Below, piece after piece: positions 17,620 through 27,337 of a stretch of 64,000 nt of DNA; positions within the stretch are counted from its first letter, which is position 1; the number at the start of each line of letters is the position of its first letter. The stretch spans positions 52,856 through 116,855 of the forward strand of contig ONMI01000014.1 in the NCBI GenBank assembly GCA_900318915.1. The letters are read 5' to 3'. A program made the position numbers and the translations under genes. This DNA comes from an uncultured Prevotellaceae bacterium (lineage in GTDB: Bacteria; Bacteroidota; Bacteroidia; Bacteroidales; Bacteroidaceae). The notes below the pieces were generated by a model. It was not told where the DNA came from. It ran no database searches and saw only the letters and a program-made list of their open reading frames with translations.

Positions 17620-18030
17620 TCAGGGGGCTGTCTTGCCGCCGTCGGTCACATAATAGGTCCATATATAGGGGTTGCTGGTGTCAAACACGATAAGGTGGCG
17701 GCGGAGTGCGTCGGGAAAACTGGCGTCGTCCTGAAAGCACATCACGTATTCGTGTCCCTGGGCATCCTTCACGGTGAACTGCAGACTCTTCAGCTCGGGG
17801 GTGTCGGTCTCATGGTCTTTGCGCACCACGGTATATTCCTGCCCGTTGAGGGCGATGCTCCGCTCGCCGTTGCGCAGGATGGCGCCGGAGGCGAAGTCGA
17901 GCTTCTGCACATAGTCGTAGTTCTGCTGGTCGTAGACGAAGGTGTAGAGCACCTCGTAGCAGGTCTTCTGGCAGAAGGCGGCGGTGGCGGCCAGCACCGT
18001 CACCAGCAGGGTAATCAGTCGTCTTTTCAT
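17620..18030 (-). CDS. Small secreted protein of unknown function
   Basis: A 136-residue protein. The ATG at 18030 starts a signal peptide (MKRRLITLLVTVLAATAAFC, cleavage near AFCQ), and codons upstream belong to the neighbouring HAD frame. The mature part is rich in aromatic residues and predicted strands (YEVLYTFVYDQQNYDYVQ). I recognise no domain. The gene is 5 nt after the HAD stop and 34 nt before map, so it is co-transcribed with housekeeping genes although it is exported. It may be a lipocalin-like or lineage-specific envelope protein; this is unresolved. Confidence 0.7.
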   Translation of the reverse strand: MKRRLITLLVTVLAATAAFCQKTCYEVLYTFVYDQQNYDYVQKLDFASGAILRNGERSIALNGQEYTVVRKDHETDTPELKSLQFTVKDAQGHEYVMCFQDDASFPDALRRHLIVFDTSNPYIWTYYVTDGGKTAP

Positions 18031-18035
18031 TTTGT

Positions 18036-18662
18036 TCAGCGCAGGTATTGGTATATCTCCTTGGTCCAGTCGGCACCGTTCTGGGGGCAGAAGGTGCGCA
18101 TACCCAGCTGACTGGCGGCGGCCACGTTGCGCGGTCCGTCGTCCACGAAGAGGGTTTCCTTGGGCCATATCTTCTCCTCCATGAGCATGGCGCTGAAGAA
18201 GGCGGAGTCGGGTTTCATCATCTTGTGCTGGTAGCTCAGCACGAGGGTGTCGAAGTAATGCTTCAGCGAGTGTCCCTGCCCGTCGAATTCGTCGGAGAGG
18301 GCCCAGCTCATCATGAAGGGGTTGGTGTTGGAGAGCAGCACCAGGCGGTAGCCCTCGCTGCGAAGCTGCTTCAGCAGGTCGAGGTTGCGCTGCGGCACCT
18401 CCTTGCGGTAGCCGAGCCATGCCCAGAGGCACGACTCAAACGACTGGTGGCGTCCGGTGATTTGTGACATCTCGCGCACGAACGTGGCGGCGGTGATAGC
18501 ACCCCGTTCCAAATCGCCGAAGATACCGGATTGGGTGTAGGGGTCCAGTTGCTGTTCGGCGTCTTTGAGGCCGATTTCATGGAAGCGCCTCACGGCTTCG
18601 TCGTGGTCGATGGTGACGATGACGCCACCCAGGTCGAAAACAATGGTTGTAATTTCGTTCAT
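18036..18662 (-). CDS. HAD-superfamily hydrolase
   Basis: A 208-residue HAD-IA phosphatase. The start at 18662 is chosen because it puts the nucleophile motif FDLGGVIV at residue 9, 7 nt after the metH stop; a longer upstream frame would run into metH. Motif II serine is in LLSNTNPF, motif III lysine in KPDSAFF, and the acidic motif IV is FVDDGPRN. The YihX-like form DLGGV is typical of sugar-phosphate or pyridoxal-phosphate phosphatases, but the substrate is not predictable. It is the fourth gene of the DMP19-smpB-metH operon. Confidence 0.85.
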   Translation of the reverse strand: MNEITTIVFDLGGVIVTIDHDEAVRRFHEIGLKDAEQQLDPYTQSGIFGDLERGAITAATFVREMSQITGRHQSFESCLWAWLGYRKEVPQRNLDLLKQLRSEGYRLVLLSNTNPFMMSWALSDEFDGQGHSLKHYFDTLVLSYQHKMMKPDSAFFSAMLMEEKIWPKETLFVDDGPRNVAAASQLGMRTFCPQNGADWTKEIYQYLR

Positions 18663-18669
18663 ATAGTTA

Positions 18670-21453
18670 TTACTTGTCGGCTTCTGCGGTCTGAGGGCCG
18701 AAGAAGTCGGGCTTTCTCTTTCTGGCCTCCTCGAGTGAGAGCAGGTGGTTCTGCTGCTGCTTGTAGTCGGCGCGCAGTTGTTGGTAGTCGTTGTCAAGCT
18801 TTTGTCGGTAGTCGGTGCGGCGTTGCTCGTCGAGCAGCTGTGCGGCGGCGATGGCGTTCTGCGAGGCGTCTTTCATCCACACCACGGGTCCGCCGTAGAC
18901 GGGGGCTATCTTCAGGGCCACATGCAGCTGGCTGGTGGTGGCGCCGCCTATCATCACGGGTATGTGCAGGCCGGCGTCGTTCATCTCGTGCACCACGCGC
19001 ACCATCTCCTCCAGGCTGGGGGTGATGAGTCCGCTCAGTCCTATCAGGTCCACCTGCTCTTCGATGGCTTTCCGCACGATTTGAGAGGCAGGCACCATCA
19101 CGCCCATATCGATGACCTCATAGTTGTTGCAGGCCATCACCACGGCCACGATGTTCTTGCCTATGTCGTGCACGTCGCCTTTCACGGTGGCCAGCAGTAT
19201 CTTGCCCGCTTTCTTGCGGTGGCTGTCGCCGCTGGCCTCGATATAGGGCTGCAGGATGCCCACGGCCTGTTTCATGGTGCGGGCGGTCTTCACCACCTGC
19301 GGCAGAAACATCTTGCCGCGTCCGAAGAGGTCGCCCACCAGGTTCATGCCCTGCATGAGGGGGCCTTCGATGATGCTCACTGGGGTAGGGTAGGTGGCCA
19401 GTGCCTCTTCCAGGTCGGCCTGCAGGTAGTCGCCGATGCCTTTGCGCAGGGCGTAGATTAGCCGCTGCTCCACGCTCTCCTGGCGCCACTGCTCTTCCCG
19501 GGGCTGTGGTTTGGGCGCGCCGGGTCCGCTCTTGGCGGCCTCCTGGGCTGCCTTCACCTGTTCGGCCAGTTCCACCAGGCGCTGCGAGGCGCCGGGGTGG
19601 CGGTTCAGTATCACGTCTTCTATGATGTGGAGTTCCTGGGCGGGCAGGTCGTTGTAGGCCACTTTGGTGGCGGGGTTCACGATACCGAAGTCCATGCCGG
19701 CCTGTATGGCGTGGTAGAGGAACACGGCGTGCATGGCCTCGCGGATATAGTTGTTTCCCCTGAAGGCGAACGAGAGGTTGCTCACGCCGCCGCTCACATG
19801 GGCGCCCGGAAGGTGTTGCCTTATCCAGGCGCAGGTCTTGATGAAGTCGGCGGCATAAGCGTCGTGTTCTTCCATGCCGGTGGCCACGGCCAGTATGTTG
19901 GGGTCGATGATGATGTCTTGGGGCGGGAATCCGGCTTCTGCGGTGAGTAGCCGGTAGGCACGCTGTGCGATGGCGGTGCGGCGCTCGAAGGTGGTGGCCT
20001 GTCCCTCCTCGTCGAAACACATTACCACTACGGCGGCGCCCAGGCGTCTTACCTTGCGCGCCCGTTGTAGGAACACCTCCTCGCCCTCCTTGAGCGAGAG
20101 CGAGTTGACGATGCCCTTTCCCTGCAGGCATTTCAGGGCGGCCTCAATCACCTGCCAGTCTGACGAGTCGACCATCACCGGCACGCGGGCTATGTCGGGC
20201 TCGGCGGCGATGGTGTTGAGAAAGTGGGTCATCTCGGTCTTGGCGTCGAGCAGACCGTCGTCCATGTTGATGTCCACCACCTGTGCGCCGTCGGCCACCT
20301 GGTGGCGGGCTATGCCCACGGCCTCGTCATAGTTCTTTTCCTTGATGAGGCGCAGGAATTTGCGTGAGCCGGCCACATTGCAGCGCTCGCCCACGTTGAC
20401 GAAGGGTATCTCCGAGGTGAGGGGCAGCAGGTCGAGTCCGCTCAGTTGCAGGTGGCGCGGACGGGGTGGCACCTTACGGGGGCGCTTGCTTTGTGCCGCT
20501 TGGGCGAACCGGGCTATGAAGGCGGGATCGGTGCCGCAGCAGCCGCCCACGATGTTCACCAGGCCGCGCACCATCATCTCCTCCATCAGGGGAGCCATGG
20601 TGTCGGCGTTCTCGTCGTATCCGCCCAGAGCGTTGGGCAGACCGGCATTGGGGTACACGGATACAAAGAAGGGAGCTTTTGTGGAAAGTTCTTCTACAAA
20701 TGGCAGCATCTGCCGGGCGCCGAACGAGCAGTTCAGTCCCACCGAAAGGAGGGGGAATCCGCTCACGCTGGCCAGAAAGGCATCGAGTGTCTGTCCGCTC
20801 AGGGTGCGGCCGGCCAGGTCGCTCAGTGTCACGGAGAGCATGAGGGGCACCTCGCGTCCCACAGCCTGCATGGCCTGCAAGGAGGCATCGATGGCGGCCT
20901 TGGCGTTGAGGGTGTCGAAGATGGTCTCTATGAGCACGGTGTCCACTCCACCCCGGAGCAGTGCTTCTGTCTGCTCCTGGTAGGCGGCATGCAGCTGGTC
21001 GTAGGTGATGTCGCGTGCGGCGGGGTCGCTCACGTCGGGACTCATGGAACAGGCCTTGTTGGTGGGGCCTACGGAGCCGCAGACAAAGCGGGGCCGCTCA
21101 GGGGTGCTGAAGGCATCGGCCGCGCGGCGGGCTATGCGGGCTCCCTCGAGGGCCATCTCGGCGCTCACGTCCTCCAGATGGTAGTCGGCCTGTGAGATGC
21201 GCTGTGCATTGAAGGTGTTGGTGGTGATGAGGTCGGCGCCGGCTTCCAGATACTGCCGGTGAATGTCGTAGATAATGTCGGGGCGTGTCAGGTTGAGCAC
21301 GTCATTGTCGCCCTTCAGTTGCCCCTCCACCTCTTTCAGGCGTAGGCCGCGGAAGTCGTCCTCGCCCAGGTGGTGGCGTTGAATCATCGTGCCCATGGCG
21401 CCGTCGAGCGTCAGGATACGTTGTTCGAGTAGGGTGGCAATGCTGCTGTTCAC
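18670..21453 (-). CDS. metH: Cobalamin-dependent methionine synthase lacking the reactivation domain
   Basis: A 927-residue MetH. Domains in order: homocysteine-binding barrel (about 1-325, zinc cysteines in LNCSFG and GGCCGT), pterin-binding barrel (about 345-610, [11 protein letters not shown]), four-helix cap (about 640-730) and B12-binding domain with the base-off signature DVHDIGKN. The E. coli enzyme (about 1,227 residues) ends with a roughly 330-residue AdoMet-dependent reactivation domain. Here the protein stops shortly after the cobalamin domain, in a basic helix ([12 protein letters not shown]). Truncated forms of this kind are known, for example in Thermotoga. The gene starts 3 nt after smpB with no room for its own promoter or B12 riboswitch. 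Confidence 0.92.
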   Translation of the reverse strand: MNSSIATLLEQRILTLDGAMGTMIQRHHLGEDDFRGLRLKEVEGQLKGDNDVLNLTRPDIIYDIHRQYLEAGADLITTNTFNAQRISQADYHLEDVSAEMALEGARIARRAADAFSTPERPRFVCGSVGPTNKACSMSPDVSDPAARDITYDQLHAAYQEQTEALLRGGVDTVLIETIFDTLNAKAAIDASLQAMQAVGREVPLMLSVTLSDLAGRTLSGQTLDAFLASVSGFPLLSVGLNCSFGARQMLPFVEELSTKAPFFVSVYPNAGLPNALGGYDENADTMAPLMEEMMVRGLVNIVGGCCGTDPAFIARFAQAAQSKRPRKVPPRPRHLQLSGLDLLPLTSEIPFVNVGERCNVAGSRKFLRLIKEKNYDEAVGIARHQVADGAQVVDINMDDGLLDAKTEMTHFLNTIAAEPDIARVPVMVDSSDWQVIEAALKCLQGKGIVNSLSLKEGEEVFLQRARKVRRLGAAVVVMCFDEEGQATTFERRTAIAQRAYRLLTAEAGFPPQDIIIDPNILAVATGMEEHDAYAADFIKTCAWIRQHLPGAHVSGGVSNLSFAFRGNNYIREAMHAVFLYHAIQAGMDFGIVNPATKVAYNDLPAQELHIIEDVILNRHPGASQRLVELAEQVKAAQEAAKSGPGAPKPQPREEQWRQESVEQRLIYALRKGIGDYLQADLEEALATYPTPVSIIEGPLMQGMNLVGDLFGRGKMFLPQVVKTARTMKQAVGILQPYIEASGDSHRKKAGKILLATVKGDVHDIGKNIVAVVMACNNYEVIDMGVMVPASQIVRKAIEEQVDLIGLSGLITPSLEEMVRVVHEMNDAGLHIPVMIGGATTSQLHVALKIAPVYGGPVVWMKDASQNAIAAAQLLDEQRRTDYRQKLDNDYQQLRADYKQQQNHLLSLEEARKRKPDFFGPQTAEADK

Positions 21454-21456
21454 GTC

Positions 21457-21936
21457 TTAAAAATGTTTCCTTGCCCGGTCCATCTCGCGACGGTCCTCTT
21501 TCTCCTTCAGCGTCTGCCGCTTGTCGAACTGGTGCTTTCCTTTGGCCAGGGCGATGTCTACCTTGGCGCGTCCGTTGGGGTCTATGAACACCAGGATGGG
21601 TATGATGGTATGGCCGGGTATCTTGTTGGCCTCCTGCAAGTGACGGAGCTCGCGCTTGGTGAGCAGCAGTTTGCGGTCGCGCTTGGCCTCATGGTTGCTG
21701 TACGAGCCGTAGAAGTAGGGCGAGATGTTCATGCCCTTCACCCACATCTCGCCGTTCACCATGTAGCAGTAGGCGTCTACGAGCGAGGCCTTGCCCTGCC
21801 GGATGGACTTGATTTCGGTGCCGGTCAGTACGATGCCGGCGGTATAGGTTTCTACAAAAAAGTATTCGAAAGAGGCTTTCTTGTTGCGTATCTGTACCGG
21901 GCTCTTCTTTCTTATTTCTTGCTGTTCTTTATTCAT
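21457..21936 (-). CDS. smpB: SsrA-binding protein SmpB
   Basis: A 159-residue SmpB, which binds tmRNA and delivers it to stalled ribosomes for trans-translation. The fold signatures are clear: [22 protein letters not shown], and a basic C-terminal tail ([19 protein letters not shown]) that enters the mRNA channel. The length is normal. Its start overlaps the end of the DMP19-family gene by 8 nt, and metH begins 3 nt after its stop. The tmRNA gene itself was not seen in the window. Confidence 0.95.
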   Translation of the reverse strand: MNKEQQEIRKKSPVQIRNKKASFEYFFVETYTAGIVLTGTEIKSIRQGKASLVDAYCYMVNGEMWVKGMNISPYFYGSYSNHEAKRDRKLLLTKRELRHLQEANKIPGHTIIPILVFIDPNGRAKVDIALAKGKHQFDKRQTLKEKEDRREMDRARKHF

Positions 21937-22447
21937 CTTGTCGGTCTACGATGGTGGCAAACTGCTCGATATGCTCATCGATGTATTGGGCCACGGCCCC
22001 GGTCCATTCCTCCTCGTTCTCCACGAAGGTGTCGTCCAGGTCGTCGAATTCGGGCAACTGTTCGAAGAGGGCCATGAAGTCCTCGTCGCTGCAGTCGCGC
22101 TCTATCACCTCGGCATATTTATAGTAGAGTTTGCGCGCCTTGTTCATCAGTTGTGCCAGAGAGTCGATGCCCCACATCCGCATCATTTTGCCGAACGGGT
22201 TCTTGAAGAGGAAGGGACCGTAGCCGTTGTGTATCAGCTGCACAAAGCCGCCGTCCATCACCTCGTCGCGCAGGATGCGGTAGGCCAGCAGGGTCACTTG
22301 TTCGGCGTTGAGCTCGCCCATCGTCTTGGCGTCGAGGGTCCCGCCAATAGCTTCGTAGGTGGCGTCGACAAAAACGTCGACGAAAGCGTCCATGCCTTCA
22401 CCGGCTGCTTCAATGATGGCTTTTTCGGAAATTACGACTTCTTTCAT
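21929..22447 (-). CDS. DMP19-family protein
   Basis: A 172-residue acidic protein with the pattern of the DMP19/DUF4375 family: an N-terminal helical part, then [20 protein letters not shown] with [10 protein letters not shown], and a Glu/Asp-rich C-terminal half. DMP19 of Neisseria is a DNA-mimic protein that binds a repressor; most bacterial homologues are uncharacterised. The acidic tail ([16 protein letters not shown]) is compatible with DNA mimicry, but that is inference only. It is the first gene of the minus-strand operon and is driven by a promoter that lies in a tandem repeat. Confidence 0.65.
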   Translation of the reverse strand: MKEVVISEKAIIEAAGEGMDAFVDVFVDATYEAIGGTLDAKTMGELNAEQVTLLAYRILRDEVMDGGFVQLIHNGYGPFLFKNPFGKMMRMWGIDSLAQLMNKARKLYYKYAEVIERDCSDEDFMALFEQLPEFDDLDDTFVENEEEWTGAVAQYIDEHIEQFATIVDRQDE

Positions 22448-22480
22448 ACCTTAAAAAACTGTATATCGCACTTTTCGCTG

Positions 22481-22511
22481 CAAAGTTACGAAAAGTCGAG
22501 AGGAGAACAAA
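22481..22511 (-). promoter_or_regulatory. Promoter of the DMP19-smpB-metH operon, inside a repeat copy
   Basis: On the minus strand, TTTG (22508-22511), 19 nt, then TAACTTTG (22481-22488). The spacing is ideal. The element falls in the first copy of the tandem repeat, and the other copies lack one or both boxes. Confidence 0.8.
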
Positions 22512-22655
22512 ATGAATTGATTCATTTTTTATCCCGAGACGTAGTAACTTATGTAAAGTTACGAAAAGTCGAGAGGAGAATGATTCATTTTTTATCCCGA
22601 GACAGAGTAACTTCGGCAAAGCCAAAGTTACGAAAAAACGAGAGCAATGCGAAGA
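22482..22655. repeat. Intergenic tandem repeat, about 70 bp per unit, two and a half copies
   Basis: Unit 1 (22482-22554) and unit 2 (22555-22623) share AAAGTTACGAAAAGTCGAGA, then GGAGAA, ATTCATTTTTTATCCCGAGA and AGTAACTT. A third partial copy starts at 22624. Unit 1 has a short insertion (about 10 nt, near 22508-22517) absent from unit 2, and that insertion supplies the promoter's TTTG. Frames across it on the minus strand repeat the same few residues and are not genes. Confidence 0.8.
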
Positions 22656-22680
22656 AAAACCACTTTTTTCTTCGCGTTGC
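22644..22680 (-). terminator. Terminator after the carA/carB fusion
   Basis: A stem of about 16 bp (22644-22659 with 22665-22680, one G-T pair) reading on the minus strand, followed by CTCGTTTTTTCG. It overlaps the end of the repeat array and lies about 50 nt after the carA/carB stop. Confidence 0.75.
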
Positions 22681-22731
22681 CGAGTGCCAACTTGATGAAT
22701 GATGTGTGAACCCTCTAAGGAAGTCCGTTTC

Positions 22732-25596
22732 CTACAGGTACGACAGGTAGAGGTAATTGGTTTGGGCAGGATATTCTGCTGCGAGCGTGTCTATCTGGTT
22801 TACGGTAGGCATGAGGCCGAGTGCCTTGCGCCATTTACGCACGGTGCGGCCCGCTTGCTCCATGTTCATCCTGTGCTCCAGTCCTATCGCCCGGCCTATC
22901 TGGAAGTCGGAGAAGCCGTATACCTTGGCAGCGCGCAACAGCAGACAAACCTCCGGCGACTGCAACAGTTCCTTAAACTCGCTCGGCTCCATAAATGCCG
23001 AGATATCCGAAAGATAGTTGAACTCCCTCAACTGCAGGTCGATATCTACAATGTGTTTCAACTTCTGCAGAAACCAGCTGCCTATCATTGTCAGCTGATG
23101 AATCTGCCGGGATGAATAGCCTATCTTCATCGCCTTCGACACCACGAAGATACGCATGTCGGTAGGCTCATGCAGCGACTTCGCTATGTCCTTGATTTTG
23201 ATTTCGTGATTCTCAACGAATCCGTGCATGCCCTGGCCTATCATGCGCAGTCCTTTCTGAAGCGCCTCTTCAAACGTGCGCCCTACGGCCATCACCTCGC
23301 CGACGCTCTTCATCGACGAGCCGAGTTCGCGCTTCACCCCATGAAACTTTGTCAGGTCCCAGCGGGGAATCTTTACGACCACATAGTCGAGCGCCGGCTC
23401 GAAAAAGGCCGAGGTGGTCTTGGTGACGGAATTCTTCAGTTCGAAAAGGCCGTAGCCCAGTCCCAGCTTGGCAGCGACAAAGGCCAGCGGATAGCCTGTG
23501 GCCTTGGAAGCCAGTGCTGATGAGCGCGACAGACGGGCATTGACCTCGATGACCCGGTAGTCCTCGCTGTCGGGGTCGAGGGCATATTGCACATTGCACT
23601 CGCCCACAATGCCGATATGACGGATTATTTTGATGGCCAGCGCGCGGAGTTTATGATACTCGCTGTTGCTGAGCGTCTGCGACGGGGCTACCACAATCGA
23701 CTCGCCGGTATGGATGCCGAGCGGGTCGAAGTTCTCCATGTTGCACACGGTGATGCAGTTGTCGTAGCGGTCGCGCACCACCTCATACTCTATTTCCTTC
23801 CAGCCCCTCAGCGACTTTTCCACCAGCACCTGCGGTGAGAAAGAGAAAGCCTCCTCGGCCTGTTCCTGCAGCTCGGCATCATTGTCGCAGAAACCGCTGC
23901 CCAGACCGCCCAGTGCGTAGGCGGCTCTTAGAATGACGGGGAATCCCAACGCATGGGCAGCCCGCTCCACTTCCTCTACCGTGCTGCATGCCTCGCTCTT
24001 GATGGTCTTGACGCCGATTTCATCGAGCCGCTTTACGAAGAGGTCGCGGTCCTCGGTGTCGATGATGGCTTGGACGGGCGTGCCGAGCACTTCGACGCCG
24101 TATTTATGGAGCACGCCTGTCTTATAAAGTTCCACGCCGCAGTTCAGTGCCGTCTGTCCGCCAAATGAGAGCAAGATGCCGTCGGGACGCTCCTTTTCTA
24201 TCACACGCTCCACGAACTCAGGCGTCACGGGCTGGAAATACACCGTGTCGGCCACGTCTTTCGAGGTCTGTACCGTGGCGATATTCGGATTGATAAGCAC
24301 GGAGTGGACGCCCTCCTCTTTCAGCGCCTTCAGTGCCTGAGCGCCACTGTAGTCAAACTCACCGGCCTGGCCTATCTTCAGCGCACCGCTGCCCAGCAGC
24401 AACACTTTCTTGGGCAGCTCTTTTTCATCAGGTGTAGAAATATTTTCTACAGAGAGAAGGGGAAATTTCTCTTCCTTGCCCACTTTTTCCAGACAGCTTG
24501 CAAATTCGTCGAACATCCACTCTGTGTCGACCGGTCCCGAGCAGGCTTCCGGATGGAATTGTGCCGAGAACCAGGGATTCGTCTTGTGGCGGATGCCCTC
24601 GTTCGATCCGTCGTTCATATTGACGAACAGCGGTTCCCAGTCGGCAGGCAATGTCTTGTCATCTACGGCGTAGCCATGGTTTTGCGAGGTGATGAAGCAG
24701 CGGTTGGTGCCCACCTGCCGCACGGGCTGGTTGTGCGAGCGGTGACCATACTTCAGCTTGTAGGTCTTGGCACCGGCTGCGCGTGCCAGGAGCTGATTGC
24801 CCAGGCAGATGCCCATGCAGGGGCGAACTTGTTTGTTCTGAAGAAACGTGCGTATGTGTTCTACGGTCTTTCCGCACTGTTCGGGGTCGCCGGGGCCATT
24901 GGCCAGAAAGAGGCCGTCGAACTCCAATTGGTTGAAGTCGTAGTCCCACGGCACACGGACCACTTCGATGCCCCGGTGGATGAGGCAGCGGATGATGTTG
25001 GCTTTCACGCCGCAGTCGACCAGCACCACGCGTTTGGCCGCGCCTCTGTTGTAGACAATGGTTTCCTGGCAGCTCACCTTCTCCACCCAGTTCACACTCC
25101 CGTAGTCTTCCAGGTGGTCATATTTTTCACCTTCCGTCGGGAGGGTGGTGCTAAGGCTTATCCGCCCCATCATCACGCCATGCTCTCTGAGCACCTTGGT
25201 AAGCCGTCGGGTGTCGATACCCTTTATGGCGGGTATCTTTTCGCGCTTCAGCCATGATGCCAGACTCTCCTTGGCGTTCCAGTGAGAATATTCCTGACTG
25301 TAGTCGGCCACGACCAGTGCTTTGACATGGATTCGCCCGCTCTCCATGAACCGGGGCAGGCCATTGCCGGCCATCCCCGTATCGGGCACGCCGTAGTTGC
25401 CTATCAGCGGGTAGGTGGTCACCAGTATCTGCCCTGCATAGCTGGGGTCGGTCAGACTCTCCGGATAACCCGTCATGGCGGTGTTGAATACCACCTCGCC
25501 GATGGCCGCTGCAGGGTGTTGCATGTCTCCCTCATAGCCAAACGACCAACCGCAGAACTCGGTTCCGTCTTCCAGTATCAGTTTTGCTGCTTTCAT
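22732..25596 (-). CDS. CarA fused to the N-terminal half of CarB (carbamoyl-phosphate synthase)
   Basis: A 954-residue fusion. Residues 1 to about 375 are the glutaminase subunit CarA (nucleophile Cys264 in MGICLGNQ; His348 and Glu350 in QFHPEA). After a 20-residue linker, CarB begins at KKVLLLGSGALKIGQ (about 396). The carboxyphosphate ATP-grasp half and the oligomerisation domain follow, and the protein ends at TNYLYLSYL. The second ATP-grasp half and the allosteric domain, about 500 residues, are absent. The three frames after the stop close quickly and run into a terminator and repeats, so no frameshift explains it. As written it should make carboxyphosphate and carbamate but not carbamoyl phosphate. 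Either the missing half is encoded elsewhere or this copy is impaired. It is 1 nt after purF. Confidence 0.88.
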   Translation of the reverse strand: MKAAKLILEDGTEFCGWSFGYEGDMQHPAAAIGEVVFNTAMTGYPESLTDPSYAGQILVTTYPLIGNYGVPDTGMAGNGLPRFMESGRIHVKALVVADYSQEYSHWNAKESLASWLKREKIPAIKGIDTRRLTKVLREHGVMMGRISLSTTLPTEGEKYDHLEDYGSVNWVEKVSCQETIVYNRGAAKRVVLVDCGVKANIIRCLIHRGIEVVRVPWDYDFNQLEFDGLFLANGPGDPEQCGKTVEHIRTFLQNKQVRPCMGICLGNQLLARAAGAKTYKLKYGHRSHNQPVRQVGTNRCFITSQNHGYAVDDKTLPADWEPLFVNMNDGSNEGIRHKTNPWFSAQFHPEACSGPVDTEWMFDEFASCLEKVGKEEKFPLLSVENISTPDEKELPKKVLLLGSGALKIGQAGEFDYSGAQALKALKEEGVHSVLINPNIATVQTSKDVADTVYFQPVTPEFVERVIEKERPDGILLSFGGQTALNCGVELYKTGVLHKYGVEVLGTPVQAIIDTEDRDLFVKRLDEIGVKTIKSEACSTVEEVERAAHALGFPVILRAAYALGGLGSGFCDNDAELQEQAEEAFSFSPQVLVEKSLRGWKEIEYEVVRDRYDNCITVCNMENFDPLGIHTGESIVVAPSQTLSNSEYHKLRALAIKIIRHIGIVGECNVQYALDPDSEDYRVIEVNARLSRSSALASKATGYPLAFVAAKLGLGYGLFELKNSVTKTTSAFFEPALDYVVVKIPRWDLTKFHGVKRELGSSMKSVGEVMAVGRTFEEALQKGLRMIGQGMHGFVENHEIKIKDIAKSLHEPTDMRIFVVSKAMKIGYSSRQIHQLTMIGSWFLQKLKHIVDIDLQLREFNYLSDISAFMEPSEFKELLQSPEVCLLLRAAKVYGFSDFQIGRAIGLEHRMNMEQAGRTVRKWRKALGLMPTVNQIDTLAAEYPAQTNYLYLSYL

Positions 25597-25597
25597 T

Positions 25598-27337
25598 TTA
25601 TAATTGCATTTTTAATGTGTTTTCAATGTAGCTGATGAAAGCCTCGTTGCAAAGGCGCATGCCGCCCGGTGTGGGATACACTCCTGTAAAGTACCAGTCG
25701 CCGGGATGGTTGGGGCAGGCCTCGTGCAGGCCCTCAATGCTTTGAAACACCAGCTCTATAGGGGCCTGCATGCCGTCGGGCCGCAGCATCTCTACAATCT
25801 TCTCGTTTATCTCTTCTACGGTGAAAGGGGCATAGATGGCACGCACATGATTGGCTGCCGAAGGCGCTGTCTTACACTTCCGGTAGGTGTCGGCCAACAG
25901 CTCGAGCATGCCCCTTTCCTTGACAAGGGCAATGGCGGCGCGGAAGGCGCAGAGCTCCTCCAGGTGCGACATGTCGATACCGTAGTAGTCGGGATAGCGT
26001 ATCTGCGGTGAACTCGACACCATCACAATCTTCTTCGGGTGCAGGCGGTCCAGAATCTTGAAGATGCTCTCTTTCAGCGTGGTGCCTCTTACGATGCTGT
26101 CGTCGATGATGACCAGATTGTCAACATAGGGCTGCAGCGAACCGTAAGTGATGTCGTAGACATGGGCGGCCAGGTCATTGCGCTCTGTGCCGTCGGAAAT
26201 AAAAGTGCGCAGTTTGATGTCTTTCCATACCACCTTTTCCGTCCGCACCTCGCCACACTGCTTGCGGATGCCGTCGGTCATGCCTATGAAGGCCACTTCT
26301 GCTGTGTTGGGGATGTAGCTGAACACGGTGTTGCCCACATCGTCGCCGATAGCCTCCATGATGGCAGGGGTCAGTTGCCCGCCCAGCCGTTTGCGCTCCT
26401 GATAGATGTCGCGGTCAGAGCCACGGCTGAAGTAGATGCGCTCAAAACTGCAGGCACTCAATTTCCGGACCGGCAGAATCTGTTGCAGACTCCTTTCGCC
26501 ACTCTTCCTGACTATCAGCGACTGGCCCGGCTCCAGTTCCTTGATGTCTTCGGCCTGCAAGTCGAAGCATGTCTGGATGACAGGACGCTCTGAGGCCAAA
26601 ACCACCACCTCCTCGTCCTGGTACCAGAAGACGGGCCGGATGCCCCACGGGTCGCGGACGGCAAACAGCTCACCACTGCCCGTCAGGCCGCACATCACGT
26701 AGCCGCCGTCAAAGTGCTGCATCGTGGTCTTCAGCACATGGGCCATTTCCAGGTGATTGTCTATGTGGTCGGTGATGTCGGTGCCCTGCATGCCGCGCTC
26801 CTTGGCTTCGTCGAACAGCCGTTCCACTTCGCGGTCCAGTCGGTGGCCCATCAGTTCGAGTGTGATATAGGCATCGCCGTAGTAGCGGGGCGACTGTCCC
26901 TGCGCTGTAAGAAACTGGAACACCTCGTCGATGTTCGTCATGTTGAAGTTGCCGCACAGGCAGAGGTTCTTGGCCCGCCAATTGTTGCGCCGCAGGAACG
27001 GATGCACATATTTCAGTCCGTGATGGCCCGTTGTGGAATACCGCAAATGCCCCATATACAACTGGCCGACGAAGTTTTCGTCCACCCGTCTGAATATTTC
27101 GGCGATGGCCTCCTTGCCCTCGGCCCGTTCGCGGAACATGTATTCCGTGCCGGCCGGTGCGTCGAGGCTCACGCAGGCTATGCCGGCGCCCTCCTGTCCG
27201 CGGTTGTGCTGCTTCTCCATCATCAGATAGAGCTTGTTCAGCCCGTAGCGGCTGGTTCCGTATTTCTGCTCATAGTAGCTCAGCGGTTTCAACAGGCGTA
27301 TCATGGCTACGCCGCACTCATGCTTCAGCTGTTCCAT
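25598..27337 (-). CDS. Amidophosphoribosyltransferase-family protein (PurF-like)
   Basis: A 579-residue glutamine-PRPP amidotransferase family member. The N-terminal Ntn glutaminase has its nucleophile Cys8 in MEQLKHECGVA, exposed after removal of a short propeptide. The phosphoribosyl-transferase half holds the PRPP loop VIIDDSIVRGTT. It is about 75 residues longer than E. coli PurF. Context (between pyrG and carA/carB) suggests coordination of purine and pyrimidine synthesis with glutamine supply. Some Bacteroidota carry a second PurF-like gene, so this may be a paralogue rather than the only PurF. It overlaps the end of pyrG by 20 nt. Confidence 0.85.
   Translation of the reverse strand: MEQLKHECGVAMIRLLKPLSYYEQKYGTSRYGLNKLYLMMEKQHNRGQEGAGIACVSLDAPAGTEYMFRERAEGKEAIAEIFRRVDENFVGQLYMGHLRYSTTGHHGLKYVHPFLRRNNWRAKNLCLCGNFNMTNIDEVFQFLTAQGQSPRYYGDAYITLELMGHRLDREVERLFDEAKERGMQGTDITDHIDNHLEMAHVLKTTMQHFDGGYVMCGLTGSGELFAVRDPWGIRPVFWYQDEEVVVLASERPVIQTCFDLQAEDIKELEPGQSLIVRKSGERSLQQILPVRKLSACSFERIYFSRGSDRDIYQERKRLGGQLTPAIMEAIGDDVGNTVFSYIPNTAEVAFIGMTDGIRKQCGEVRTEKVVWKDIKLRTFISDGTERNDLAAHVYDITYGSLQPYVDNLVIIDDSIVRGTTLKESIFKILDRLHPKKIVMVSSSPQIRYPDYYGIDMSHLEELCAFRAAIALVKERGMLELLADTYRKCKTAPSAANHVRAIYAPFTVEEINEKIVEMLRPDGMQAPIELVFQSIEGLHEACPNHPGDWYFTGVYPTPGGMRLCNEAFISYIENTLKMQL

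Noticed and set aside
22410-22625. A 71-codon minus-strand frame across the tandem repeat
   Set aside because: Its translation repeats the same short phrase because the DNA is tandemly repeated, and it overlaps the operon promoter.
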